Positions 7,933 through 16,080 of a stretch of 64,000 nt of DNA are shown in pieces. The notes under the pieces are model-generated. The model was not told where the DNA came from and ran no database searches. It saw only the letters and a list, made by a program, of their open reading frames with translations. The stretch is from Streptomyces sp. NBC_00510 (GTDB taxonomy: Bacteria; Actinomycetota; Actinomycetes; Streptomycetales; Streptomycetaceae): contig CP107851.1 in the NCBI GenBank assembly GCA_036013505.1, positions 8,976,001-9,040,000 of the forward strand, given 5' to 3'. Each line of letters starts with the position of its first letter. Position 1 is the stretch's first letter. The position numbers and the translations under genes are program-made.

Positions 7933-8963
7933 GCGGTGGTCACCTCGACGGTCGGGGAGCAGTCGGCCAGGCGCACCGCGTCGGCCATGCCGACCAGCAC
8001 TTCACGGGAGCCCTCGTAGGCCTCGCGGCTGTGCGCGGTGCGGATGTTGTCGACGAGCATCAGGTCGCCCGTCTGCCAGGGCTCGCGGGCGGTGTTCGCC
8101 TCGTAAACGGTGTTGAGCAGCTGGACGACGTCCGTGCCGATCGGGTCGCCGTTGCCGAAGCGGGTGTTGAACGGCAGGCCCTCGGCGCCGTACATGTCCA
8201 CGAGGTACTCGTGCACCTCGGGGTCCATCGTCCATTCGTTGAGGAACGCGATCTGGTTGAACCAGCAGCGCCGGCCCGTGACCGGGTGGCGCACCACGGC
8301 ACTGCGCCGCTGGCGGGTGCGCAGGGCCCCGTCCGGCTGCCACTCGAAGGCGATGGCGTTGGCGCGGCAGTAGTCCTCGACGGCGGAGCGGTCGTCGGTG
8401 CCGAAGGCCTCGGCGACGGTCGCCCCGATCTCGTCGTTGTAGCTGCGGGTGAGCAGCCAGCCCTCGCGCTCGAAGCGCTGGACCAGCTCGGACGGAAGCG
8501 CCTCGAGCACGGTCGGCGCGTCGGCCACCGCCGTCGCCCCGCCCTTCTCCGGCGCGGTCAGGCAGGCGAACATCATCATGCCGGGGAACTCGAGCCGGTA
8601 GCTGAGTTCATGATGCATGCACATCGGCTGGTTGGGCGGCCAGTTGGAGGAGGAGTACAGGCCGTCGGCGTAGGTCCGCCGGGACGCGAAGGCCTCCTTC
8701 TCTGCGGTCAGTCGGCCGGCCAGTCGCTTGACGACGCCTGCGGCCTTGTCCGCGTCGGTGAGCCCGAGACCGCGGATCAGGACCGAGCCGTGCTCGGCGA
8801 CGACCGCGCGCAGCGCGTCGCGGTGCCCGTCGGCCCAGCCCGCCGGGTCCTGGACGGCCCCGGTGCGCAGGATCGGGGGTGAGCCGGGCCGCAGCTCGAG
8901 GTCGAGCAGGGACGGAGGGGAAGCTGAGGTCGACAACTGCGTCTCCTCTCGGTTGCCGTTCAT
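7929..8963 (-). CDS. SyrP-like TauD/TfdA Fe(II)/2-oxoglutarate oxygenase
   Basis: 344 aa. The segment PMCMHHELSYRLEFPG (around residues 113-128) holds the metal H-x-E/D ligands, and DNIRTAHSREAY supplies the distal His near the C-terminus. The HHE-type motif and context resemble SyrP, which beta-hydroxylates an aspartyl residue tethered to an NRPS. Here it probably hydroxylates the amino acid loaded on the neighbouring PCP, perhaps diaminopropionate; the substrate is inferred, not shown. Start ATG 8963 overlaps the NRPS stop (ATGA) and the stop overlaps sbnB, so it is coupled both ways. Confidence 0.85.
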   Translation of the reverse strand: MNGNREETQLSTSASPPSLLDLELRPGSPPILRTGAVQDPAGWADGHRDALRAVVAEHGSVLIRGLGLTDADKAAGVVKRLAGRLTAEKEAFASRRTYADGLYSSSNWPPNQPMCMHHELSYRLEFPGMMMFACLTAPEKGGATAVADAPTVLEALPSELVQRFEREGWLLTRSYNDEIGATVAEAFGTDDRSAVEDYCRANAIAFEWQPDGALRTRQRRSAVVRHPVTGRRCWFNQIAFLNEWTMDPEVHEYLVDMYGAEGLPFNTRFGNGDPIGTDVVQLLNTVYEANTAREPWQTGDLMLVDNIRTAHSREAYEGSREVLVGMADAVRLADCSPTVEVTTA

Positions 8964-11900
8964 GGGGAGGCCAGGAGTTCGGCGGCGCGCAGGACCGCCT
9001 GCGCCACCTCGTCCGGGCAGGTGCGGGGGAAGTGGTGACCGCCGCGGGCGAGCTCGTACAGGTCGACGTGCTCGGCCAGCAGCTGCCACTCGCGGTACCG
9101 GCGGGAGTGGTCCGCCGTGTACGGGTCGTCGGCGGCGACGACCACGGTGACCGGCGTGGACAGCCGCACCGGCGGTGCGGAGTCCAACGCGTCGGCGAAG
9201 TATCGGTGGGCCGCCACGCAGTCGTGGCGGTAGGCGGCGGCCACGTGCCCGGCACGGGCCCTGTCCAGCTCGGCGAGCTGGCCGTAACCGCCGTCGCCGC
9301 TCAGTTCCGCGGCGATGTCGGCGTCGCTGCGGCCGGTCAGCGCGTCGGCGGCGGCACGGCGCCCGGCGGAGTCGCCGAGCAGCTGCGCGCCGAGGAACAC
9401 GCGCTGGACCTCCACGCCCCGCTCCCGCAGCCGCCGGGCGGTCTCCACCGCGAGGGCGGTGCCCGAGGAGTGGCCCCACAGCAGGATCCGGGACAGTCCG
9501 CGGCCGGCGATCTCCTCGACCACCGCGTCGACCACCTGCGCCATCGGCGCGAAGTCCTCGTCGCGGGCGGCCGGGTCGTGGCCGGGCAGTTCGACGGCGT
9601 AGACCGCGCAGCCGGCGGGCCGCAGGGCCGCGGCCAGCGGCTGGAAGTTCACCGCGTTGCCACCGGCGTACGGGAAGCACACCAGGGCGCCGTGCGGCTC
9701 GCAGTCCGGCTCCGACAGGGCCTGCAGCAGTCCGGGCCGGCGCGTCGTCCGGCCGTCGACCACCTCGGCGAGGTCGGCGAGGACCGGGTGCGCGGTGACG
9801 TCCTTGAGGGAGATCGCGCGGTCCAGCAGGATCGCCAGCCGTACGGCGGAAAGCGAGGTGCCGCCGCGGTCGAAGAAGTGGTCCCGGCGCCCGATCCGCT
9901 CCTGCGGGATGCCGAGCACCGTCGCCCACGCCCTCGCCAGGCGCAGTTCGGCGGGGGTGCCGGGGACCTGCACGTCCGTCCCGGCGGAGTCCCGCTCGGA
10001 GGTCTCCTCCGTGGCGAGCGCCGTCAGGGCCTTGCGGTCGATCTTGCTGTTGGCGGTCAGCGGCAGGCTCTCCTTCCAGTGGAAGGCCGCGGGCACCATG
10101 TAGGCGGGCAGGGAAGCCGCCAGGTGCTCGCGCAGCACGTCCGCCTCCGCGGGCGCGGGGCCCGAGTAGAAGGCGACCAGCTGGCTGCCGTCGTCGCTGA
10201 CGACGACCGCGCCGTCGCGCACCCCCGGCGCACGGACCAGGGTGTTCTCGATCTCGCCGATCTCGATGCGGAAACCGCGGATCTTGACCTGGTGGTCCTT
10301 GCGGCCGAGGAACTCCAGCGTGCCGTCCGGGTGCCAGCGACCGTAGTCGCCGCCGCGGTACAGCCGCTCTCCGGAGTGGTGGGGGTCGGTCAGGTACGCC
10401 TGCCGGGTGCGCTCGGGGTCGTTGATGTAGCCGCGGCCCACGCAGACCCCGGAGAAGACGACCAGACCGGGCGCGCCCAGCGGCACCGGGGACAGGTGCT
10501 CGTCGACGACGTACACCCGCACGTTGTTGACGGGCCGGCCCAGCGGCACCCAGTCGGTGTCCGGGACCCGGTCCATCACCGCGTGGTTGGTGTCGTCGCT
10601 GGTCTCGGTCAGCCCGTAGGCGTTGACCAGCTTCACGCCGGGCCGCACGGCGAACCAGCGCCCGATGAGGTCCTTCTTCAGGGCCTCGCCGGTCACCGAC
10701 ACGCAGCGCAGGTCCGGCAGTTCGCGCGGCTGCCGCTCCAGGGCGGACAGGACGACGTCCAGGTAGGAGGGGACGAGCTGGAGGACGTTCGCCCGGCCCT
10801 CGACGACCTTGTCGAGGAAGCGGTCGGCGTCCAGGATCGTCTCCTGCTCCACCAGCAGGGTGCGTCCGCCGACGAGCAGCGCCGAGACCAGCTGCCACAG
10901 CGAGATGTCGAAGCACTGCGGGGCGGTCTGCGCCACCACCTGCCCCTCGCCGATGCCGAGGTCGTCGATCTTGGCGTAGAGGTGGTTGAGGAACCCCGCG
11001 TGCTCGCACATGGCGCCCTTGGGCTCCCCGGTCGAGCCGGAGGTGAAGTAGATGTACGCCAGCTGGTCGCGGGCGACGGCCACGCCGGGGTCCTCGCTCG
11101 GGTGGTCCTCGGCGTAGGCGTCCTCGACCGGCAGCCGCTGCACCTCGGGGAGCGCGGACAGCGCCTCGTCCAGCGTGGCGGTGCTGCCGCGCTCGGTCAG
11201 CGCCAGGCGGCACTCGGCCCGGGCCAGGGTGTTCCTGATCCGCCCGGCCGGGAAGTGCGGCTCGATCGGCAGGTAGGCGCCGCCGGCCTTGAAGACCGCC
11301 AGCACGGCCGCCAGCCAGTCCAGGTTCCGCTCGGTGACCACCGCGACCACGCCCTCGCGCTCCAGACCACGCGCCAGGAGGGCGTGCGCCAGGCGGTTCG
11401 CGCGGGCGTTGAGGTCGCCGTAGGTCCACTGGCGGTCCCCGTGGACGGCCGCGACCGCCTCCGGGTGCGCGCGGACCCGCTCCTCGAACAGCTCGTGCAT
11501 CCGCCGGTCCGGCAGCTTCCTGCGCGGTCCGGCCATCCCGGTGACCTGCAGCCGGTTCTCCTCCGCCGACAGCAGGCTCTTGCGGGTGTGCTCGGCGTCC
11601 AGGTCGGCGGCGATCCGCGCCAGGGCGGCCACGTGGTAGCCGGCGACGCGGGCCGCGGCGTCCTCGTCCATGACATCGTTGGCGTAGCGCAGCCGCAGCG
11701 AGAGCCGGCCGCCGCGGTCCGAGGCTCCGACCCAGAGCACGGTGCCGGGGGTGAGCTCGACACCACCGCCGGACAGGTCGAAGACCGTCTCGAACAGCGG
11801 CTCGGCCAGGTCGAGCTCCTTGCGGAGCGCGTCGACCGGGAAGTCCTGGAAGGCCAGCAGTTGCGACTCGGCGCCGTGCGCGTCCAGCAGCAGGGACCGC

Positions 11901-12214
11901 CACGAGCCGGGACCCGCCGACAGCCGGCACGGCAGCACCGCACCGCCCGCGGCGACGTAACCGGTCACGACGTCGGCCTCGCCGGCGAGGGCTGCCAGCA
12001 CCTTGGCGTGCGCGGCCAGCAGCACCGAGCCCACCGGGACGGCGACCTCCTCCGCCACACGGCGCACGGACGCCGTGAGGCCGTCGGGGACCGCCACCAC
12101 GTGCTCGGCGGCGCCGGTGGCCGGTTCGGGAGTCCAGCGGGGGATCGCGGTGAACCCGCCCTTGACGAGCACTCCGCGCCAGAACTCCCGTCCGGCATGC
12201 GCTGCCATGTCCAT
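8960..12214 (-). CDS. NRPS: C-terminal half of a C domain, A, PCP, TE
   Basis: 1084 aa. ATG 12214 follows GTGGAGGCAAGTCG, a good ribosome site. Residues ~1-225 resemble only the C-terminal lobe of a condensation domain and lack HHxxxDG. The A domain starts near residue 239 and ends at the A10 motif NSKIDRKAL (Lys724); core motifs YFTSGSTGEPKG and NAYGLTETSDD are present. By eye against PheA the pocket reads D-I-W-Q-S-T-A-D-D-K: Asp235 fits an alpha-amino acid, and the two Asp could hold a side-chain amine. The PCP has DRGGTSLS (Ser787). The TE has GHSSG (Ser916) and resembles type II thioesterases. It would activate and tether one amino acid, plausibly diaminopropionate, for the oxygenase and the membrane protein. 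Confidence 0.9.
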   Translation of the reverse strand: MDMAAHAGREFWRGVLVKGGFTAIPRWTPEPATGAAEHVVAVPDGLTASVRRVAEEVAVPVGSVLLAAHAKVLAALAGEADVVTGYVAAGGAVLPCRLSAGPGSWRSLLLDAHGAESQLLAFQDFPVDALRKELDLAEPLFETVFDLSGGGVELTPGTVLWVGASDRGGRLSLRLRYANDVMDEDAAARVAGYHVAALARIAADLDAEHTRKSLLSAEENRLQVTGMAGPRRKLPDRRMHELFEERVRAHPEAVAAVHGDRQWTYGDLNARANRLAHALLARGLEREGVVAVVTERNLDWLAAVLAVFKAGGAYLPIEPHFPAGRIRNTLARAECRLALTERGSTATLDEALSALPEVQRLPVEDAYAEDHPSEDPGVAVARDQLAYIYFTSGSTGEPKGAMCEHAGFLNHLYAKIDDLGIGEGQVVAQTAPQCFDISLWQLVSALLVGGRTLLVEQETILDADRFLDKVVEGRANVLQLVPSYLDVVLSALERQPRELPDLRCVSVTGEALKKDLIGRWFAVRPGVKLVNAYGLTETSDDTNHAVMDRVPDTDWVPLGRPVNNVRVYVVDEHLSPVPLGAPGLVVFSGVCVGRGYINDPERTRQAYLTDPHHSGERLYRGGDYGRWHPDGTLEFLGRKDHQVKIRGFRIEIGEIENTLVRAPGVRDGAVVVSDDGSQLVAFYSGPAPAEADVLREHLAASLPAYMVPAAFHWKESLPLTANSKIDRKALTALATEETSERDSAGTDVQVPGTPAELRLARAWATVLGIPQERIGRRDHFFDRGGTSLSAVRLAILLDRAISLKDVTAHPVLADLAEVVDGRTTRRPGLLQALSEPDCEPHGALVCFPYAGGNAVNFQPLAAALRPAGCAVYAVELPGHDPAARDEDFAPMAQVVDAVVEEIAGRGLSRILLWGHSSGTALAVETARRLRERGVEVQRVFLGAQLLGDSAGRRAAADALTGRSDADIAAELSGDGGYGQLAELDRARAGHVAAAYRHDCVAAHRYFADALDSAPPVRLSTPVTVVVAADDPYTADHSRRYREWQLLAEHVDLYELARGGHHFPRTCPDEVAQAVLRAAELLASP

Positions 12215-12245
12215 CGACTTGCCTCCACTCGCGGTTTCCACGGGA

Positions 12246-14843
12246 CTACACACCGCTGATCAGCGCGGTGGCGCGATCGCCGCCGCTGTCCGGGGTCTTC
12301 GGGTTCTCGGGCATCTCCCGGGCGGGGTTGCCGCCCCACCGGGCGAGCGCGGGGAGTTCCTCGCCCTTCATGACGAAGGAGTCCGGGGCGATCACGGCGC
12401 CGTCGCCGACGGTCACCCCGTAGTGGACGAGGGCGCCGACCCCGAGGGTGCAGCCGGCACCCAGCGTGCTGTGGTCGGACTTGAAGGCGCCGTCCTCCTG
12501 GGAGTGGCTCTGGATGACGGTGCCCGCGTTGAGGGTGCAGTCGTCGCCGATGGCGGCCAGGGAACGCTCCGGGAGGAAGAGGCCGTCGTCGAAGACCCGG
12601 CGCCCGATCCGCACGCCGAGCAGACGCCAGACGACGTTCTTGAACGGGGTGCCGTTGAGGACGTTCAGGTACTCCGTCGCGGCCGTGACCTTCCAGTAGC
12701 GTTCGTGCCGCCAGAAGTCGAGGTCGTAGATCGAGCAGTACAGCGGCCGCAGCCCGCGGAACCTGGTGACGATGCGCTCGCCGAGCACGATGTAGGTGAC
12801 GGTGACCACCAGGACCACGACGTTCGCGACCGCGACCGCGGCGGCGCCGTACATGGGGTAGAGGTCGGCGGCGACGGACGCGGTCAGCGCCACCAGGAAG
12901 AGCAGCAGCCACTGCAGCAGCAGGTGGAGCACCGCGGTGCCGGTGTTGTGCTTGTTCTTGTCCGACAGCAGGCGGTGGAACCCGTCGCCGTCCTTCAGGT
13001 GGTCGAATTTGCTGTCGCGGTCCACCGTGCGGGGAATCTCGAAGCTGGGCGAGCCCAGCAGTCCGACGTTCTCCCGGACCGGCCCCTCGACGGGGACCAT
13101 GACCTTGGTCGCCAGCAGGCAGTTCTCGCCGGTCCTGCCCTGGGGCGGATAGGCGATGTGGTTGCCCAGGAAATTGTGCGGGCCGATCGCCGTCCGGGTG
13201 ACGCGGAAAGAGGTGCTCGAGTAGTCCGCATTCATGATGGACAGTCCGTCGGCGACCATGGTGCCGCTGCCGACCTTGCTCAGGTACGGATTCTCGTGCT
13301 TCACCTCGGTACCGAAATTCGAGCCGGTCTGTTCCACCGGCGACAGGTCGTACCCGATGGCGCGCAGGTAGTGCACGACGGCGGAACTGTCACCGAAAAG
13401 GACGCGGAAGAACTTCCGGTTGGTGAGGAGGCCGATGGTGCGGTGGAGCCCGTAGCGGAACCCGTACAGCGGGTGGACCGTGTCCGGCTTCACGAGCGGG
13501 TGCAGCAGCCGCGGCACGGTGACCACGACGAGGAGGCCCACCAGCAACGCCCCGCAGAAGAGGACGAAGGAGGCGGCGAGGGCGTCGGCGTAGAAGGTCC
13601 ACGTCGTGAGGGCCACCGGGCCCGGTTCCAGCAGGAGGTCCAGGCGCGGGATCACCGCGAGGAGGATCGCCACCCCGCCGACCGCGACCGGGATCCAGGC
13701 GGCCAGGAGGATCAGCAGCTGCGTCAGGCAGTAGGTGACACGGCGGCTCCTGCCGCACTCCACCGGCGCGACCACGCGGTAGTCCGCCGCGCCCGGCTGG
13801 GCGGGGGAGCCGTGCCAGCGCTCGCCGGCGGGGACCGCCTGGCCGCTGTGGAGCGAGGAGGCGTGGCCGAGCTGGGCGCCGTCGCCCATGGAGGTGCCGA
13901 TGTCGAGCACGGTCACCTCGCCGATCAGCACTTCCCTGCCGAGGGTGACCGGACCGGTCTGGATGACCCCCGAGTGTCCCCGGTAGCAGGAGAAGTAGGA
14001 GTCCTTGCGGATCACCGTGCCGTCGCCGATGGTCAGCAGGTCGGCGCAGACCGGGACGTGCTTGGAGAAGATGGCCACGCCGCGGCCTATTCGCGCGCCC
14101 AGCGCCCGCAGGTACAGCACGTACAGCGGTGAACCGACGAACAGCACCATGGGGTTCGCCCGGATCAGGGTCCGCACGCACCAGAACCGGAAGTACGCCA
14201 GGCTCCAGATGCGGATCTCCTGCGGCTTCCACCGCCCGACCAGGAGCCACTTGCCCGCGACCGGCAGGACGCAGACGCCCGCGAAGGCCGCGCCGCCGAA
14301 CTCCACGGACCGCAGATAGGTGTCGAAGGGGCTCGTGCCGGCGGATATCCACTCCGCCCCGCGCGTCACCACGAGCGCGGCGAGGTAGGAGTAGCCCAGG
14401 AAGAACAGTGCCTGCAGCACGCCGCAGAACACGTAGCGCGGCGTGCCCCTCGCCGCCGCCACCTGGATCGGCTCCGGGAGCGGCACGTCGGCGAGGGCCG
14501 AGGTGGCGGGGGTCTGGGCGCCGACCGGCGGGGCGTCCGCCAGGGCCGTCGCGAGACTTCTGATCGTCGGGTACCGGTAGATGTCCTTCATCGACACGGA
14601 CGGCAGGTCCTGGTGCTTCCGCACCCGGGCGCAGAAATGTGCCATCACCAGGGAGTCGGCACCCATTTCCGTGAAGAAATGGCTGTCGACCGACACCCGG
14701 TCCGTGTGCACGATGCCCGCCAGTATGTCGGCGAGGATCCTTTCCGTGCCGTCGGCCGGGGCGGTGTAGGGGCGCCCGGTGGTTGAAGATTCATCGGGAT
14801 CCGAAGCGGGATCCGACGCCAGGACCTCTGCAGATTTTTCCAC
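12246..14843 (-). CDS. PCP-6TM-3xLbH membrane protein related to Pls/PosA polymer synthetases
   Basis: 865 aa. GTG 14843 follows AAGGAGCTCACATC. Residues ~25-110 form a carrier protein with attachment site EMGADSL (Ser64). Six membrane segments follow in pairs (about 138-160, 183-205, 374-405, 421-450, 638-665, 668-692), separating three soluble blocks rich in hexapeptide/left-handed-beta-helix sequence (LTIGDGTVIRKDS; GSGTMVADGLS; AAIGDDCTLNAGTVIQ). This matches the known layout of epsilon-polylysine synthetase (A-T-six TM-three soluble domains), but the adenylation domain is absent. Loading of this carrier must therefore come in trans, most likely from the next gene's A domain. It probably forms amide bonds at the membrane and may export the product. 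It is first in the operon. Confidence 0.85.
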   Translation of the reverse strand: MEKSAEVLASDPASDPDESSTTGRPYTAPADGTERILADILAGIVHTDRVSVDSHFFTEMGADSLVMAHFCARVRKHQDLPSVSMKDIYRYPTIRSLATALADAPPVGAQTPATSALADVPLPEPIQVAAARGTPRYVFCGVLQALFFLGYSYLAALVVTRGAEWISAGTSPFDTYLRSVEFGGAAFAGVCVLPVAGKWLLVGRWKPQEIRIWSLAYFRFWCVRTLIRANPMVLFVGSPLYVLYLRALGARIGRGVAIFSKHVPVCADLLTIGDGTVIRKDSYFSCYRGHSGVIQTGPVTLGREVLIGEVTVLDIGTSMGDGAQLGHASSLHSGQAVPAGERWHGSPAQPGAADYRVVAPVECGRSRRVTYCLTQLLILLAAWIPVAVGGVAILLAVIPRLDLLLEPGPVALTTWTFYADALAASFVLFCGALLVGLLVVVTVPRLLHPLVKPDTVHPLYGFRYGLHRTIGLLTNRKFFRVLFGDSSAVVHYLRAIGYDLSPVEQTGSNFGTEVKHENPYLSKVGSGTMVADGLSIMNADYSSTSFRVTRTAIGPHNFLGNHIAYPPQGRTGENCLLATKVMVPVEGPVRENVGLLGSPSFEIPRTVDRDSKFDHLKDGDGFHRLLSDKNKHNTGTAVLHLLLQWLLLFLVALTASVAADLYPMYGAAAVAVANVVVLVVTVTYIVLGERIVTRFRGLRPLYCSIYDLDFWRHERYWKVTAATEYLNVLNGTPFKNVVWRLLGVRIGRRVFDDGLFLPERSLAAIGDDCTLNAGTVIQSHSQEDGAFKSDHSTLGAGCTLGVGALVHYGVTVGDGAVIAPDSFVMKGEELPALARWGGNPAREMPENPKTPDSGGDRATALISGV

Positions 14844-14917
14844 GATGTGAGCTCCTTGAGGAAAAGTCGACCACGGGCGGCCGGTAAGGCCGGTACCCGG
14901 TGTCCCTCTTGCCCCGG

Positions 14918-14983
14918 CTATGGGCCGGAGCGAGTAATCCGGAAGCCATGCGGTCGTGAGCTCTTCTCTCGCCATACAACCAT
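14918..14983 (-). CDS. Possible 21-codon leader peptide
   Basis: ATG 14983 is preceded by GAGGAGCGACAT, a better ribosome site than most in the window. The peptide starts MVVWREK, ends TRSGP, and stops 74 nt before the start of the membrane-protein gene. It has four Arg codons, two of them the rare CGA, so slow decoding could regulate the operon. Coding status is a guess. Confidence 0.35.
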   Translation of the reverse strand: MVVWREKSSRPHGFRITRSGP

Positions 14984-15169
14984 ATGTCGCTCCTCGTAGT
15001 CTCCGCCGTCCTCGTTCGGACTGCCACTCGAAGATGATCGAAGTGGTATGTCGCGGCCCTGGACTGCGCAAATGCTCGGGAAGTCGCGATGAATCGACGA
15101 GTACCGTTCTTGAAAGGCGGAAAAACCACCGATTCGCAAGGTTGCGGGAAAGTCGCGGAGATGCGATAA

Positions 15170-15198
15170 GCGCTACCGAGAGTGGTCGTCCCAGTCAA
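15170..15198 (-). promoter_or_regulatory. Candidate promoter of the NRPS operon
   Basis: Read on the minus strand, TTGACT (15193-15198) and TAGCGC (15170-15175) are 17 nt apart. This would give a leader of over 300 nt. The whole 14,844-15,242 interval is AT-richer than its surroundings and otherwise holds only the 21-codon ORF. Confidence 0.35.
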
Positions 15199-15242
15199 GA
15201 GAGTTAAAAGGCGACGGTTAGGTGCTGAGGCCTCGTCATATG

Positions 15243-15283
15243 ACCGAGCCCGCCCGCGCACAGGCTGCGCGGGCGGGCTCGGT
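15243..15283 (-). terminator. Terminator of the kinase operon
   Basis: A perfect 18-bp stem (ACCGAGCCCGCCCGCGCA) with loop CAGGC lies 11 nt after the stop of the small membrane-protein gene. Confidence 0.9.
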
Positions 15284-15294
15284 GGTCGCGGGGG

Positions 15295-16080
15295 TCACGG
15301 GCAGTCGTACGAGAAACCCGTCGTGACGGCGCGGTGGCCGGGGGTGGTGATGCGCAGTTCCGCCTGCGCCCGGTACGTGCCGTGACCGCGGAAGGTCCAC
15401 AGCAGGTGCAGCCGCGCCTCGTGGCGGCCGCGGGGAACCTCTTCGTACAGCACGTCGGAGGAGGTGCCGTCGTTGCGTAGCCAGCGGTAACCGATCGTGC
15501 CCGGGCGGCCGTTGGTCGTGACGACGGCGACGAGGTCGACGGTCGTGTCGCACGCGGGCGCCGACGGGGACGGGGTCACCGTCACCCGCTTCACCTCGAG
15601 GCCCGGACCGAAGCGCTGCCAGGCCAGGAACACGAGCACCGCCACCAGCACCGCTCCGGCCAGTGCGTACCGCCGCGGCCACCTGCGACGACGCGGTCCG
15701 GGCGGCGGAAGCGGGATGATCCGGCCCCGCCACACCTCGGCCGCGACGTTGGCCCGGGACGCCGCGGCGGGTGTGACGCCGGGCCCGAACCGCATGACCT
15801 CGCCCTCGACCCGGTCCGGCAGGACGACGGTGGGGCCGGCCTTCACCGTCGGCACCGTTCCCTCGGCGCTGACCACGGACTCGAGCCGTGCCGTCGGCAG
15901 TGTCGACGGCGCCCAGTGCTCGGCGAGGACGGTCGCGCTGTACTCGGGATCCGCGTCTTGCGGCGCCGTGCCGTGCGGCCTCGCGTCCTGGGGGGTCGCG
16001 TCGTTCGGCGCCGCGTCCGTGGGGCCCAGACGGAAGGTGCGCTCGGTGTCCTCCGGGGGGAGGTCGCGGGACCCGTTCAC
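15295..16080 (-). CDS. Kinase-linked single-pass membrane protein
   Basis: 261 aa. GTG 16080 overlaps the kinase stop (GTGA). The first ~140 residues are polar, cytoplasmic and Thr-rich, a possible phosphorylation target. One membrane segment (ALAGAVLVAVLVFLAW) follows a basic stretch. The last ~95 residues are an extracellular beta-rich domain with two Cys (PACDTTVDLV, FSYDCP). I recognise no family. Coupling to the kinase suggests a partner or substrate. The extracellular part resembles in style the kinase's own extracellular end, so both may sense the same ligand. Confidence 0.75.
   Translation of the reverse strand: MNGSRDLPPEDTERTFRLGPTDAAPNDATPQDARPHGTAPQDADPEYSATVLAEHWAPSTLPTARLESVVSAEGTVPTVKAGPTVVLPDRVEGEVMRFGPGVTPAAASRANVAAEVWRGRIIPLPPPGPRRRRWPRRYALAGAVLVAVLVFLAWQRFGPGLEVKRVTVTPSPSAPACDTTVDLVAVVTTNGRPGTIGYRWLRNDGTSSDVLYEEVPRGRHEARLHLLWTFRGHGTYRAQAELRITTPGHRAVTTGFSYDCP

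Noticed and set aside
7929-11930. A 1333-codon open frame through the NRPS and oxygenase
   Set aside because: Only its last 344 codons encode a protein (the oxygenase). The upstream part is an Arg/Pro-rich shadow of the NRPS gene.
8879-12259. Large plus-strand ORF of 1126 codons opposite the NRPS
   Set aside because: Valine/Arg/Gln-rich antisense shadow typical of high-GC genes; no domain is recognisable.
15236-15733. 165-codon minus-strand ORF over the kinase-partner gene
   Set aside because: It runs through the terminator hairpin and is Arg/Pro-rich; the coupled 15295-16080 frame is better.
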